Positions 21,557 to 32,399 of a DNA stretch of 64,000 nt are shown one piece after another. The position numbers and the translations under genes were made by a program. A model generated the notes under the pieces. It was not told the origin of the DNA, ran no database searches, and saw only the letters and a list, made by a program, of their open reading frames with translations. How positions within the stretch are numbered: the first letter of the stretch is position 1; the number at the start of each line of letters is the position of its first letter. This DNA is from Massilia sp. H-1 (GTDB taxonomy: Bacteria > Pseudomonadota > Gammaproteobacteria > Burkholderiales > Burkholderiaceae_D), in assembly GCA_024703915.1 (NCBI GenBank), contig CP087969.1, positions 2,976,001 through 3,040,000 on the forward strand. The letters are read 5' to 3'.

Positions 21557-23421
21557 ATGAATCAGCCCGTTATGGGTGGCGTTGCAACATTGAACGTCCC
21601 AGCACACATTAAACATCAAAAGCTCATCAATTGGGTCAGCGAAATCGCTGCCCTGACGAAGCCTGCACGCATCTACTGGTGCGATGGTTCGCAGGAAGAG
21701 TACGACCGCCTGTGCGGCGAAATGGTTGCCATGCAAGCACCATGAAAAAACTCAACCCGGCCAAGCGCCCGGGTTCCTACCTGGCTTGCTCCGATCCGTC
21801 GGACGTGGCGCGCGTGGAAGACCGTACCTACATCTGCTCGGCGACCAAAGAGCAGGCCTACTGACCAACAACTGGATGGAACCGGCAGAAATGCGCGGCA
21901 CCCTGAGCGGCCTGTTCGACGGCTGCATGGCTTACCGCACGCTGTACGTGGTGCCGTTCTCGATGGGCCCGCTGGGTTCGCCGATCGCCCACATCGGCGT
22001 TGAACTGTCCGATTCGCCTTACGTTGCCGTCAACATGCGCATCATGACGCGCATGGGCAAAGCCGTGTACGACGTGCTCGGCACCGACGGCGAATTCGTG
22101 CCGTGCGTGCACACCGTCGGCGCACCGCTGGCTGCTGGCCAGAAAGACGTTGCATGGCCTTGCAACAAGACCAAATACATCGTGCACTACCCTGAGACCC
22201 GCGAAATCTGGTCCTACGGTTCCGGCTACAGGCGGCAACGCGCTGCTGGGCAAGAAATGCTTCGCGCTGCGTATCGCGTCGAACATGGGCTTCCAGGAAG
22301 CCCAGGCTTGGCAGCACCGGCTGGCTGGCTGAACACATGCTGATCCTGGGCGTCGAATCCCCGGAAGGCAAGAAGCACTACGTCGCGGCCGCCTTCCCTT
22401 CGGCTTGCGGCAAGACCAACTTCGCCATGCTGATCCCGCCAAAGAGCTTCAATGGCTGGAAAGTGACCACCATCGGCGACGATATCGCCTGGATCAAGCC
22501 GGGCGCCGATGGCCGCCTGTACGCGATCAATCCGGAAGCGGGCTACTTCGGCGTTGCGCCGGGCACCAACACCAAGACCAACTCGAACTGCATGGCCTCG
22601 ATGGATGCCAACACCATCTTCACCAACGTCGCGCTGACCGACGATGGCGACGTGTGGTGGGAAGGCCTGACCAAGGAAGCGCCGTCGCACCTGATCGACT
22701 GGCAGGGCAAGGACTGGACCCCTGAATCGGGCGTCAAGGCAGCCCACCCGAACGCGCTTCACCGTGGCCGCGACCCAGAACCCGGTACTCGATCCGGCCT
22801 GGGACGATCCTGCGGGCGTGCCGATTTCGGCCTTCATCTTCGGCGGCCGCCGTTCGACCACCGTGCCACTGGTGACCGAAGCGCGCAACTGGAACGAAGG
22901 CGTGTACATGGCTGCGACCATGGGTTCGGGAAACGACCGCTGCCGCTGCTTACCAGATGGGCATCGTGCGCCGCGATCCGTTCGCGATGCTGCCGTTCAT
23001 CGGCTACAACATGAGCGACTACTTCCAGCACTGGCTGGACATGGGCAAGAAAATCAGCGCCCTGAACGCGGCCGCACTGCCGAAGATCTACTGCGTCAAC
23101 TGGTTCCGTACCGATGAAGCAGGCAAGTTCGTCTGGCCTGGTTTTGGCGACAACATGCGCGTGCTCAAGTGGATGCTCGAGCGTATCGAAGGCGCCATGG
23201 GCACCGAGAACGTGTTCGGCACCACCCCGAATTTCGGCGACCTGAACTGGGATGGCCTGGAATTCACGCAGCAGCAGTTCGACACCATCACCTCGATCGA
23301 CAAGGCCGCCTGGAACGAAGAACTCAAGCTGCACGATGAGCTGTTCGCCAAGCTCGCTTACCACCTGCCGCAAGAGCTGGTGGCGACCAAGGCGGAACTG
23401 GAAAAGCGCCTGGCTTCTTAA
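21557..23421 (+). CDS. pckG: Phosphoenolpyruvate carboxykinase (GTP), frame-disrupted
   Basis: About 620 residues, the usual length of the GTP-type enzyme. Key blocks: [33 protein letters not shown], the GTP/Mn site [13 protein letters not shown] (kinase-1 loop) and [11 protein letters not shown]. It converts oxaloacetate to PEP in gluconeogenesis. I chose ATG 21557 because GGAGG lies 4 bp upstream. Breaks near 21738, 21862, 22230, 22315, 22757 and 22950; at 21862 EQAG-LTNNW needs GCCGGC where GCCTA is read. A terminator follows. Confidence 0.93.
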
Positions 23422-23437
23422 GAGGCTTGCTGCAATG

Positions 23438-23469
23438 AACAACGGCGCCCTCGGGCGCCGTTGTTCGTT
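23438..23469 (+). terminator. Terminator after pckG
   Basis: Stem AACAACGGCGCCC/GGGCGCCGTTGTT with a short TC loop, then CGTTTT. Confidence 0.85.
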
Positions 23470-23472
23470 TTA

Positions 23473-23583
23473 CCACCACATCGCCCTCGCGAAGGCGGGG
23501 GCCTATAGCACCGTACCGAATTCGGTGACGTGCCATGGGCCGCGAGGCGTCGCACCGCCGCCTGCGCGAGGGCGATGTAGTGG
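23473..23583. repeat. Imperfect palindromic intergenic repeat (REP/MITE-like)
   Basis: The arm CATCGCCCTCGCGAAGGCGG at 23479-23498 is matched in inverted form at 23558-23577 (one mismatch), and the outer bases CCACCA/GTGGGTG extend the pairing. The 60-bp centre contains GCACCGTACCGAATTCGGTG. No coding. The form resembles dispersed CGCGAAGGCGGG repeats of proteobacteria; copy number elsewhere in the genome is unknown. Confidence 0.6.
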
Positions 23584-23588
23584 GTGTT

Positions 23589-24724
23589 CTATTCCCCGAT
23601 CCAGTCGCGCCAGCCGCTGGCGCTGCCGCCGTCCTGGGTCAGGCGCAGGCGCCAGCAGGCCGGGCCGCTGGCCTGGTCGAAGGCGACGTCGAGCACCGGC
23701 GTCTCGTGCAGCGTGTCTTCCAGTTCCAGCATGCTTAAGCGAAGCCTGCGCACCAGGCGCTTGTCGGGCGCGCTGCCCAGCTTGGGGCAGCCGGTGAAGA
23801 TCAGGTCGCGGTCCGGGCCCGTTTCTGGAGGCGCCGTAGTCGGGCGCTTCGGAACACACGTTCGAGCGGTACTGGTAAGGCACGAAGGCGCGCGCCTGGG
23901 CGCCGGTGCGGGTCAGGTCGGCGCCAAAGAATTGCTGGCGCGTGAAAAGCTCAGCAGGTGGCGGTAAGGCTCGCGCGCGGCTTAAGCACCGTGTACTGCA
24001 CCGGCTGCACGATCGCCGCATAGCGCGCTGCAGCTGTTGGCCGTGGCCACCGGCAGCAGCTTGCGCGTGGCCTCGCCCTGCAGCGCGAGCGCGAACTTGT
24101 CGCCCTCGCCGATGGCGATGCGCGCACCGACGCTCACTTCGGCCGCATCCTCGTCCATGTCGTCGTCTTCCTCGACGTTTTCGAATTCATACACGTGACC
24201 GGCCACGAAGCCATGCTTACTAACTGCCACGCGGAACAGGCTTAGCCGATTCTTCCACCGCCTGGCTGATGTCGCGCAGTCCGTATTTTTCGGCCAGGAT
24301 GCGCATGTCTTCGCGTGCCGCGGCGTCGTCGCCGAAGGCGCCCTTGCGCATCAGGTAATAGGTGGTGTCGGCTTCGCCCAGCTGGCGGCCCGGATCGAGG
24401 CGCTTGAGCATGACCTTCAGGTTGCGCCCGGCAGTCACGTCGCGGATCGTAAAGTCGCGTACTTTGAGCTTGGGCGGCACTTCAAGCAGGATCTGGTTGC
24501 CCTTCTTGTCCTTGCTGTGGGTCTTGAGGGCCTAGCTTCTTCCAGAACAGGACGCCGAGCGCATTCTCGGGCAGTGCCAGCTTGCCATCCTTGCTCAGGT
24601 GCAGGAACCCGCTGGTGTCGGGACGCGGTGCCGGGCAATTGCAGGCAGCCGTGGCCTGGCCCTGCAGCAGCACTGCCAGCGTGGCCGCCATGCACCAGCG
24701 AAGCGTAGTTGTGGCAAACGGCAT
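23589..24724 (-). CDS. Secreted hypothetical protein, frame-disrupted
   Basis: About 378 residues. Signal peptide MPFATTTLRWCMAATLAVLL, then CNCPAPRPDTSGFLHLSKDG. The middle contains LKVRDFTIRDVTAGRNLKVM and an acidic run ENVEEDDDMDEDAAEV; the end is RLTQDGGSASGWRDWIGE. Breaks near 24533, 24242, 24030 and 23735 sit mostly at CTTAAGC/CTTAGC motifs. The Cys after the signal could be a lipobox remnant. No family recognised. Confidence 0.6.
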
Positions 24725-24758
24725 GCAGGTTCCGGGATGCGGTGGACAAGCAAGGATT

Positions 24759-25421
24759 CTACCGTGCCCATCCGGCGTTGGGAACCTCGGCTTGCGCGCT
24801 TTTGCTTAGAGGACGCTGGAAGCGCTTGCCATAGCTTCTGGCATCGTCGACCATCGAGATGCCGTCGGCCTGCTGTGCGAAGCGGTAGCCGCCGTGCGCG
24901 GTGGCGCCCCGGTACAGCAGCTTGCCGCTGTCGCTGAAGATGGCGAACCAGCGCGGGTTGCGCTCGGCCCCGCCCGAGGTGACCAGCAAATAATGTTTGT
25001 TGCCGATATCAAACTGGGCCGCTTCGACCACGCGGTTGCCGAGCGTGCTTAAGCTGAAGGCGGCGGGAATGCTTTCTTCGACAAACACATCGTCGCGCAC
25101 CATGATCAGCAGGCGGTCCGGCACGCTGGCCTAAGCAGGTAGGGGGGCGGCCACGCCAGGGTGGCGGTTGGGTGCGTGGTACAGCAGTTCGAAGTCGCGC
25201 ACGCGGGCACGCTCGCCGTCGGTCACGCTGGCGTGCTGCGCGAACTGGAGCAGGCCATGCGCGGCGCCCGGCGCGACATAGCGCGCCGGATCGCGCACCT
25301 CGCTGACCTGGACCTCGGCGCTGCGCGTTTCGGGGAAGGCCGCAGCGCGCTGCTCGTTCGAGGCGGAATAGGTGCAGGCAACGAGTGCAGCCAGCATGAG
25401 TACGATCAGATAACGCGCCAC
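24759..25421 (-). CDS. Hypothetical lipoprotein, frame-disrupted
   Basis: About 220 residues. GTG start at 25421 with the signal VARYLIVLMLAALVAC, whose LVAC is a lipobox; then TYSASNEQRAAAFPE. The second half reads PDRLLIMVRDDVFVEESIPA and FAIFSDSGKLLYRGATAHGG. A single break at 25131, where CTACCTGCTTAGGCC replaces an expected CTGCCGGCC (YLPASVPD). It follows the other secreted protein on the same strand after 35 bp. Function unknown. Confidence 0.65.
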
Positions 25422-25635
25422 GGTCAGTCCTGCCTGATTGATAAGTTGCAGCAAGTATCTTCGTGTGCGCTGGCGAAGGCGAGCCGGGCTTGAAAAGTAC
25501 CGGCTCGCGGTCCTTCGGGGGTGCATGTCCTGCAACCTCGCTGCTGCGCGGAAACGGTCCCACGTGACAAAGCGTGTACCAGTTTGCCGCGAGTCATGGC
25601 AAGATGTGGTTTGAATGTTGAATTGCGTAAATAGT

Positions 25636-26182
25636 ATGAAACGATTTCTAGTGGCTTTTGCTTTGATGGCGCTTGCCCAGGCAGCGGGCGCAGCCGTGGA
25701 CCGGACCAGCGACGAGATCAAGGAAGGCGTGGCCGATGTCGTCAAGCGCTACGCCAATGCGGTGTCCTGCCCCGGCGTGCGGGTGCGGTAGAGCGGACGT
25801 GCTGACGCTGGTGCCGTTCAAGCGCGGCGAGCGCCAGCAAGCCAGGTATGCGGTGCTGTGGACGGGCGACCCCGGCTGCGTGGCCGGGCCCGGCGACGAG
25901 GCGACCTACATCGCGATCGCCACCATCAGCGGCGGGCGCTTCGTGGTCGATCCCAAGCTGTCGTCGCCGCTGGTGCAGTTCGAAAGCCCGGTGCGCTTCG
26001 TGCGCCGCGTGGTCGATTACACCGAAGACACCCTGATCTTGCAGGGCAATATCTACGGTCCCCAGGACGCCCACAACAAGCCGAGCATCCCGGTGCGCTT
26101 CACGCTGCAGCTGGACGATAACGGCAACTGGAAGATGGTGGAAAAGCGGGTCCTGCCGATCGGAACCATGCGGCATGGCTAA
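25636..26182 (+). CDS. Secreted hypothetical protein (about 180 aa), frame-disrupted
   Basis: Signal peptide MKRFLVAFALMALAQAAGAA, then VDRTSDEIKEGVADVVKRYA; the remainder DVLTLVPFKRGERQQARYAV to MVEKRVLPIGTMRHG is in another frame joined near 25790. Two Cys (VSCPGV and GDPGC) could form a disulphide. Family not recognised. Confidence 0.65.
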
Positions 26183-26207
26183 GCGCCGGCAGGGAGCAGC
26201 AGCGCCC

Positions 26208-29059
26208 TTACTGTTTGAGCAGCGGGCCGAGGTACTTGCCGGTCACGCTGGCCGGGTTCTTGGCCACGTCTTCGGGCGTGCTTAAGCCACGATGATCTGG
26301 CCGCCACCGGCGCCGCCTTCAGGGGCCCAAATCCACAATCCAGTCGGCCGTCTTGATCACGTCCAGATTGTGCTCGATGATGACCAGGGTATTGCCCTGG
26401 TCGCGCAGGCGGTGGATCACCTTGAGCAGCAGATCGATGTCGTGGAAATGCAGACCGGTGGTCGGCTCGTCCAGGATGTACAGCGTGCGGCCCGTATCGC
26501 GCTTGGACAGTTCCAGCGACAGCTTGACGCTGCTGCTTCGCCGCCCGAGAGCGTGGTCGCGCTCTGACCCAGCTTGATGTAGCCCAGACCCACGTCAAGC
26601 AGCGTTTGCAGCTTGCGCGCGATGACCGGCACCGGCTTGAAGAATTCGTGCGCGTCCTCGACCGTCATGTCCAGCACTTCGGTGATGTTCTTGCCCTTGT
26701 AGTGCACTTCCAGCGTTTCGCGGTTGTAGCGCTTGCCGTGGCAGACGTCGCACGGCACGTACACGTCCGGCAGGAAGTGCATCTCGACCTTGATCACGCC
26801 ATCGCCCTGGCAGGCTTCGCAGCGGCCGCCCTTGACGTTGAACGAGAAGCGCCCGGCGCTGTAGCCGCGCTCCTTTGCGGTCGGCACGCCCGAGAACAGG
26901 TCGCGGATCGGGGTGAACAGGCCGGTGTAGGTGGCCGGGTTCGAACGCGGCGTGCGCCCGATCGGCGCCTGGTCGACCGAGATCACCTTGTCGAAATGTT
27001 CCAGGCCGCTGATCGAATCATGCGGCGCCGGTTCGGTTTGCGAACCGTACAGGTGGCGCGACAGGGCCGGATACAGCGTGTCGTTCACCAGCGACGATTT
27101 GCCGGAACCGGACACGCCCGTCACGCAGGTCAGCAGGCCGACCGGCAGCTTGAGCGAGACCTTTTTCAGGTTGTTGCCGGTCGCTCCGGTGATCACCAGC
27201 TGGCGGTTCGGATCGGCCGGATGGCGCTTCTTGGGCACCGCGATCTTGAGCGTGCCGTTGAGGTATTTGGCGGTCAGCGATTTCTTGTTCTTGAGGATGT
27301 CCTTGAGCGTGCCTTCGGCGATGATCTCGCCGCCGTGCACGCTTCGCGCCGATGCCCATGTCGACCACGTAGTCGGCGGTGCGGATCGCGTCTTCGTCAT
27401 GCTCGACCACGAGCACGCTGTTGCCGATGTCGCGCAAGTGCTTGAGCGTTTCCGATCAGGCGGTCGTTGTCGCGCTGGTGCAGGCCGATCGACGGTTCGT
27501 CGAGCACGTACATCACGCCGGTCAGGCCGGAGCCGATCTGCGATGCGAGGCGGATGCGCTGCGCTTCGCCGCCGGACAGCGTATCGGCGCTGCGGTCGAG
27601 CGACAGGTAATCGAGGCCCACGTTGTTGAGGAACTTCAGGCGCGAGACGATTTCCTTGATCACGCGGTCGGCGATGTCCTTCTTGGCGCCCTTGAGGTTG
27701 AGCTTCTCGAAGAAGTCGAGGCACTCGCGCAAGGGTTTGCGCGCCACTTCATAAATGGCGCGCTGCTGCTTGCCGGTGCCGACCTTGACGTAGCGCTTCC
27801 ACGCGCAGGCGGGCGCCGTCGCACGAGGGGCACTGCTTTTCGTTGATGAACTTGGCCAGTTCTTCCTTGACCGCCATCGAATCGGTTTCTGCGGTAGCGG
27901 CGCGACAGATTGGTGATCACGCCTTCGAAGGTGTGCTCGCGGATCACGGTGCGGCCACGCTCGTTCACATAGGTGAACGGGATCGAGGTCTTGCCGGAGC
28001 CGTACAGCACGGCCTTCTGCGCGTCTTCGGACAGCTTTTCGAACGGCGCGTCGATGTCGAATTCGTAGAACGCGGCCAGGTTCGACAGCATCTGGAAGTA
28101 GAACTGGTTGCGCCGGTCCCAGCCCTTGACGGCGCCCGAGGCGAGCGACAGGTTGGGGAAGGCGACGATGCGGCGCGGGTCGAAGAACTCGATGTGGCCG
28201 AGGCCATCGCATTCGGGGCAGGCGCCCATCGGGTTATTGAAGGAGAACAGGCGCGGCTCGAGTTCCTGCAGCGAGTAGCCGCAGGTGGTGCAGGCGAATT
28301 TGTTCGAGTACACGTGCTCGGCGCCGCCATCCATTTCGAGGACGACCGCGCGGCCGTCGGCCAGGCGCAGCGCGGTCTCGAAACTCTCGGCCACGCGCTG
28401 CTTGATTTCCGGGTTCACCTTGACGCGGTCGATGACGACGTCGATCGTGTGCTTCTCGGTCTTCTTCAGCTTGGGCAGGTCGTCGATCTCGTAGATCTTG
28501 GCGGCGTGGGTGCCGCTCTGGATGCGAAAGCGCACGAAGCCCTGGGCTTGCATGCCCTCGAACAGGTCCGAGTGCTCGCCCTTGCGGTTGGCCACGACGG
28601 GCGCCAGGATCATCAGCTTGGTGTCTTCCGGCATGGCCAGCACGGCGTCGACCATCTGCGAGACCGTTTGCGCGGCCAGCGGATTTTCCGGGTGGTCCGG
28701 GCAGTACAGGGGTGCCCACGCGCGTACAGCAGGCGCAGGTAGTCGTGAATTTCGGTGACGGTGCCGACCGTCGAGCGCGGGTTGTGCGAGGTCGCCTTCT
28801 GCTCGATCGAAATGGCCGGGGACAGGCCCTCGATCAGGTCGACGTCGGGCTTTTCCATCAGCTGCAGGAACTGGCGCGCATAGGCAGAGAGCGATTCCAC
28901 GTAGCGGCGCTGGCCTTCGGCATACAGCGTGTCGAACGCGAGCGAGGATTTGCCCGAGCCGGACAGGCCGGTAATCACGATCAGCTTGTTGCGCGGCAGG
29001 TCGAGATTGATGTTCTTGAGGTTGTGCGTACGTGCGCCGCGAATGCGGATCTGTTCCAT
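26208..29059 (-). CDS. uvrA: Excinuclease ABC subunit A, frame-disrupted
   Basis: About 950 residues. [20 protein letters not shown], Walker [21 protein letters not shown], zinc module [26 protein letters not shown], second Walker [17 protein letters not shown], zinc finger [12 protein letters not shown] and the second signature LSGGEA. UvrA loads UvrB on damaged DNA in nucleotide excision repair. Breaks near 28710, 27890, 27800, 27450, 27345, 26535, 26320 and 26283; the last fits VAG-TPEDV with GCCGGC read as GCTTAAGC. It is divergent from ssb with a LexA box between. Confidence 0.95.
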
Positions 29060-29168
29060 GTGTTGTGCCTTAAACGGGTCAGCCTGAACTATAGCCGTGT
29101 TTCGATAGCGACGTCAGGGGCACCCCTACTTCGTGCCGTCTTGATATCGCTCAATGAAAGAGTGCGAA

Positions 29169-29196
29169 TGAATACTGTATATAATACCAGTATTCA
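29169..29196. promoter_or_regulatory. LexA (SOS) box between uvrA and ssb
   Basis: A perfect 9-bp inverted repeat TGAATACTG/CAGTATTCA around a 10-bp centre (TATATAATAC) contains the CTG-N10-CAG LexA core. It lies 110 bp from the uvrA start and 124 bp from the ssb start, the shared arrangement known from E. coli. Confidence 0.93.
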
Positions 29197-29319
29197 TGCT
29201 TCAGGCAAACGGATCCGGGAGCACAATATCCAGCCGCAAGAAGGTATGAGTGACTTATAATCCCTCCTTGGTACAAACATCGTGCCGCAGTGCTCGCTGC
29301 GGTTCTACAGGAGTAATAC

Positions 29320-29826
29320 ATGGCATCAGTCAATAAAGTCATCATCGTCGGCAATCTGGGCCGTGACCCGGAAATTCGCTACATGCCGAGCGGTGACGCT
29401 ATCGCCAACATCGCAGTGGCCACTTCGTACAAGTCGAAGGACCGCAATACCGGCGAGCAAAAAGAGCTGACCGAATGGCACCGCATTTCCTTCTTCGGCC
29501 GCCTGGCTGAAATCGTTGGCCAGTACCTGAAAAAGGTTCCTCGGTCTACGTCGAAGGCCGCCTGCAAACCCGTAAATACACGGACAAGGACGGCGTCGAG
29601 AAATACGCAACCGACATCATCGCCGAGCAAATGCAAATGCTCGGTGGCCGTCAAGGCATGGGCGGCGACAGCCGGCGGCGGCATGGACGACAGCGGCTAC
29701 GACGCCCCACCGCAGCGCCAGCAGCAGGCCCCACGCCAGGCTCCGCCGCCACCGGCACCGGCACCACGTCCTGCACCGCGCCCTGCGCCGAACTTCTCGG
29801 ACATGGACGACGACATTCCGTTCTAA
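29320..29826 (+). CDS. ssb: Single-stranded DNA-binding protein
   Basis: About 168 residues. [19 protein letters not shown] and [19 protein letters not shown] form the OB fold; a Pro/Gln-rich linker follows and the C-terminal tip DMDDDIPF is the protein-interaction motif. One G missing near 29537 ([13 protein letters not shown]) and another slip near 29680 break the frame. ATG 29320 follows AGGAG. It binds ssDNA in replication, repair and recombination. A terminator follows. Confidence 0.95.
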   Translation: MASVNKVIIVGNLGRDPEIRYMPSGDAIANIAVATSYKSKDRNTGEQKELTEWHRISFFGRLAEIVGQYLKKVPRSTSKAACKPVNTRTRTASRNTQPTSSPSKCKCSVAVKAWAATAGGGMDDSGYDAPPQRQQQAPRQAPPPPAPAPRPAPRPAPNFSDMDDDIPF

Positions 29827-29847
29827 GGTCGCCTCCTTCAGCAATGC

Positions 29848-29885
29848 AAAAGCCCCGTAGCGCGTTCCGTTACGGGGCTTTTTTA
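29848..29885 (+). terminator. Terminator after ssb
   Basis: Stem AAAGCCCCGTA/TACGGGGCTTT followed by TTTT. It separates ssb from the RiPP cluster; the P450 gene starts only about 10 bp further on, so how that gene is transcribed is unclear. Confidence 0.9.
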
Positions 29886-29894
29886 CTGGCCAAC

Positions 29895-31214
29895 ATGCAA
29901 ACAAGCGAACCCGATCCCTTCCTCGCGTTTCAATCGAACCCGCTGGCCTGGCTCAGCGCAGGCGCGGCGTGGCGCGCAGGGCGTGGCCGTGGTCCGCGCG
30001 CAGGGCGCCGTGTTCACGCGCCACGACGAGGCGGTCCCGCACGGTCGCCGTCTTCGGCGCCGACCTGATCCGCGACGTGCTGACCACGCCCGCCAGCTTC
30101 GCGATGCCGGACTCGGCATCGGGCCGGCTGGGCCTGCCCATGCGCGCTGGCCCGGCTCAGCCGCAGCCTGCACAGCCTCAGCCGGCGCGCAGCACAGCGA
30201 CCATCGGCGCATCCTGGGCGCCGTGCTGGGATCGGCCCGCCTCGATGCGCAGGCCGCGCATGCCACCATGGACGCGTGCGCCGCACGCTGGGCGCACGAC
30301 CAGGCCCAGCCCTTGCTGGCGCGGATGCGCGAGCTGTGCATTTGCCTGGCCAGCCACCATCTGCTCGGCCCCGATGCACCGCCCGCCTTGCCCGACCTGA
30401 TATACCGCTTTTTCCATCTGCGGCGCCAGGCCAGCTCGCCCACCTACGCGGTCGCGCCCGGCGTGCAGGAAGACTTGCTGGCGACCGGGGCCCGTCTCGA
30501 CGCGGTCCTGCGCCAGCACTTGCGGCGCCAGGCCGGCGGCCAGTGCAGCGGCGCTTGGCGTCCTGGCCGGGCTGATGGATCCGGCAGGCGCCTGACGAGC
30601 GAGGATGAGGCCGTCGGGCACGCCAACATCCTGTTCGTGTCGGCGACCGAACCGGTCGCGGTGGCGCTGACCTGGACGCTGCTGGTGCTGAGCCAGGCGC
30701 CGCACTGGCGCGAAGCCGCACGCAACGATGCTGGCGCGCTCGAAGGCGTGCTGCTGGAAAGCTTGCGCATGCTGCCGCCGAATACCTTCATGTCACGCGT
30801 GGCGACCGGGGGCGCCGTGCTGGGCGGCGTTGAACTGCCCGCGCGTACCGAGCTCGTCATCAGTGCCTTTGCCGAGCATCGTGACGGCGCCGTGTTTGCC
30901 GATCCGGACACCTTCATGCCGCAGCGCTGGCGCAGCGCGCGGCCCGGTGCATTCCAGTTCATGCCATTCGGCGCTTAAGCACCCATTCCTGTATCGGGCG
31001 CAGCATGGGCATGGATCTGCTGCGCAGCGCGCTGACCTTCCTGCTGCGGCGCTTCGACATCGTGCTGCACGCCGACCAGGACATCGACTGGTACGTGCAC
31101 ACCATGCTGCTGCCGCGCGCCGACATTCAGGTGCGCTTCACAGCGCCGGGCGGGCCAGGCCAGGCAGTAGGCCGCTGGCGCGGCGCGGTGTCGGATTTGT
31201 TAAACATTCCTTGA
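29895..31214 (+). CDS. Cytochrome P450 of the RiPP cluster, frame-disrupted
   Basis: About 440 residues. The C-helix [13 protein letters not shown], the I-helix region [20 protein letters not shown], the K-helix ESLR, and the heme loop [17 protein letters not shown] (after restoring GCCGGC at 30973) show a complete P450. P450s in such clusters form aryl-aryl cross-links in the precursor; here Trp and Tyr of the WLYD core are the obvious substrates (inference). Further breaks near 29990, 30035, 30150 and 30560. Three intact GCCGGC sites (30123, 30181, 30532) lie here. The start ATG 29895 has a poor ribosome binding site. Confidence 0.88.
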
Positions 31215-31278
31215 CAAAGTTATTCAAATTGTATTTACTGGATAAGCGTTAAACAAGTTGTATCCATCGATTTAAACA
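31200..31278 (+). promoter_or_regulatory. Promoter of the RiPP precursor operon with three TTAAACA repeats
   Basis: TTGACA at 31211-31216 and TTTACT at 31234-31239 are spaced 17 bp, a good sigma70 promoter that begins within the P450 stop codon. TTAAACA occurs three times in direct orientation (31200, 31249, 31272), surrounding the promoter, and may bind a regulator. The precursor start follows at 31293. Confidence 0.6.
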
Positions 31279-31292
31279 TTGAAAGGATCGAC

Positions 31293-31545
31293 ATGGCCAC
31301 CAAAAAAACCAGCACGGCTGCCCCCAAAAAAGCCGCTGCACCCGCCAAGAAACCCGTTGCCGCCAAGAGTGCCCCCAGCGTCAAGTTCGAGGGTGCCTTG
31401 CCCAAGCTGACCCTGAACATGCCGCTCGACGCCAAAAAGATCAAGGCGATCCAGAAGTGCCTGGACAAGGGCAGTCTCAATATCACCGTCAGTAAAACTC
31501 GATCTGGCCGCCGGGCGTCTCGGCGGTGCCTGGCTGTACGACTGA
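31293..31545 (+). CDS. RiPP precursor peptide ending in AWLYD
   Basis: The leader starts MATKKTSTAAPKKAAAPAKK, is Lys/Ala/Pro-rich, and continues through FEGALPKLTLNMPLDAKKIK and a helical IQKCLDKGSLNITVSK. The frame is broken in AAAA at 31493-31496; removing one A gives 83 residues ending LDLAAGRLGGAWLYD followed by TGA at 31543. The Gly-Gly before AWLYD could be a leader cleavage point. A C-terminal Asp preceded by two aromatic residues is what an MNIO + P450 pathway needs. It has its own promoter and is followed at once by the MNIO gene. Confidence 0.8.
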
Positions 31546-31549
31546 GGCC

Positions 31550-32399
31550 GTGGGCTGCGGTGCCGGAACCTCATCCGGAGCGCACATCGGGCTTGCCTAC
31601 GGGCCGGGTCTGGCGGAATTTCTCAATGGCTGCAACACGGTACCCGATTATGTCGAAGTGCCGTTTGAACAGTTGCGCCACAGTCCGCGCCTGATCGCCG
31701 AACTGCAGGACATCGCGCCGGTTTATCTGCACTGCGCCAGCCTGTCGCTGGCGGGCTTTGTCGAGCCCGCTGCCGACACGGTCAGCGCGGTCGTCCGGCA
31801 TGGCGCAGGCCGTGCGCACGCCCTGGATCGGCGAGCACCTGGCCTTCATTTCGGCAGCATCGCTCGAGGGGGCGGACCAGCCGCCGCACACGCTCACCTA
31901 TACCATCTGCCCGCAGCTGAGCATGGAAGTGGTGGACCGTGTCGCCGCCAACATCGCGCTGCTGCAACCGCAATTGCTTAGGCCCCGCTGATCGTGGAAA
32001 ACCCGCCGCAGTACTTTGCCGTGCCGGGCAGCACGATGTCGATGAGCCAGTTCGTGTCGGCGGTGCTCGACCGTTCCGAAGCGGGCTTGCTGCTCGACCT
32101 CACGCACTTCCTGATTACCGCGCTCAATACGGGTGTCGATCCGGTCGCCGATCTCGAACGCCTGCCGCTCGAGCGCGTGGTGGAAGTGCATATTTCCGGC
32201 ATGAGCTGCCAGTCGGGCGTGTACTGGGACGATCATTCCATGCTCGCGCCCCCTGAAATTTTCGACCTGCTCGCGCGCACGCTGCGGCGTGCCCGGCCCC
32301 GGGCCGTGACGTTCCGAATACAACTGGGCGCCGCGCCTGCCATTGCAACTGGTCGTGGCGCAAATGGACCAGGCGCGCGAGCGCCTGGCGGCCGCATGA
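31550..32399 (+). CDS. MNIO-family (DUF692) iron enzyme of the RiPP cluster, frame-disrupted
   Basis: About 280 residues forming a TIM-barrel. Metal-site blocks are visible: PVYLHCASLSLAG, WIGEHLAF, LIVENPPQYF, GLLLDLTHFLITALNTG, RVVEVHISG and WDDHS. MNIOs use two or three irons and O2 to rearrange Cys or Asp residues of precursor peptides; the C-terminal Asp here is the likely target. GTG 31550 is chosen because it follows the precursor stop, but GTG 31526 is possible. Breaks near 31800, 31977 (CTTAGG) and 32315 (one extra C). The stop overlaps the next start as ATGA. Confidence 0.85.

Noticed and set aside
21557..23421. Programmed frameshifting in pckG and uvrA
   Set aside because: No slippery heptamer plus pseudoknot is seen and the breaks fall at the GCCGGC-type error sites or homopolymers.
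26604..27445. Long plus-strand open frames opposite uvrA (and similar frames opposite asmA, antiporter and phosphoesterase genes)
   Set aside because: These are complements of real genes in a GC-rich genome, with biased His/Arg/Gly-rich translations and no family signal.
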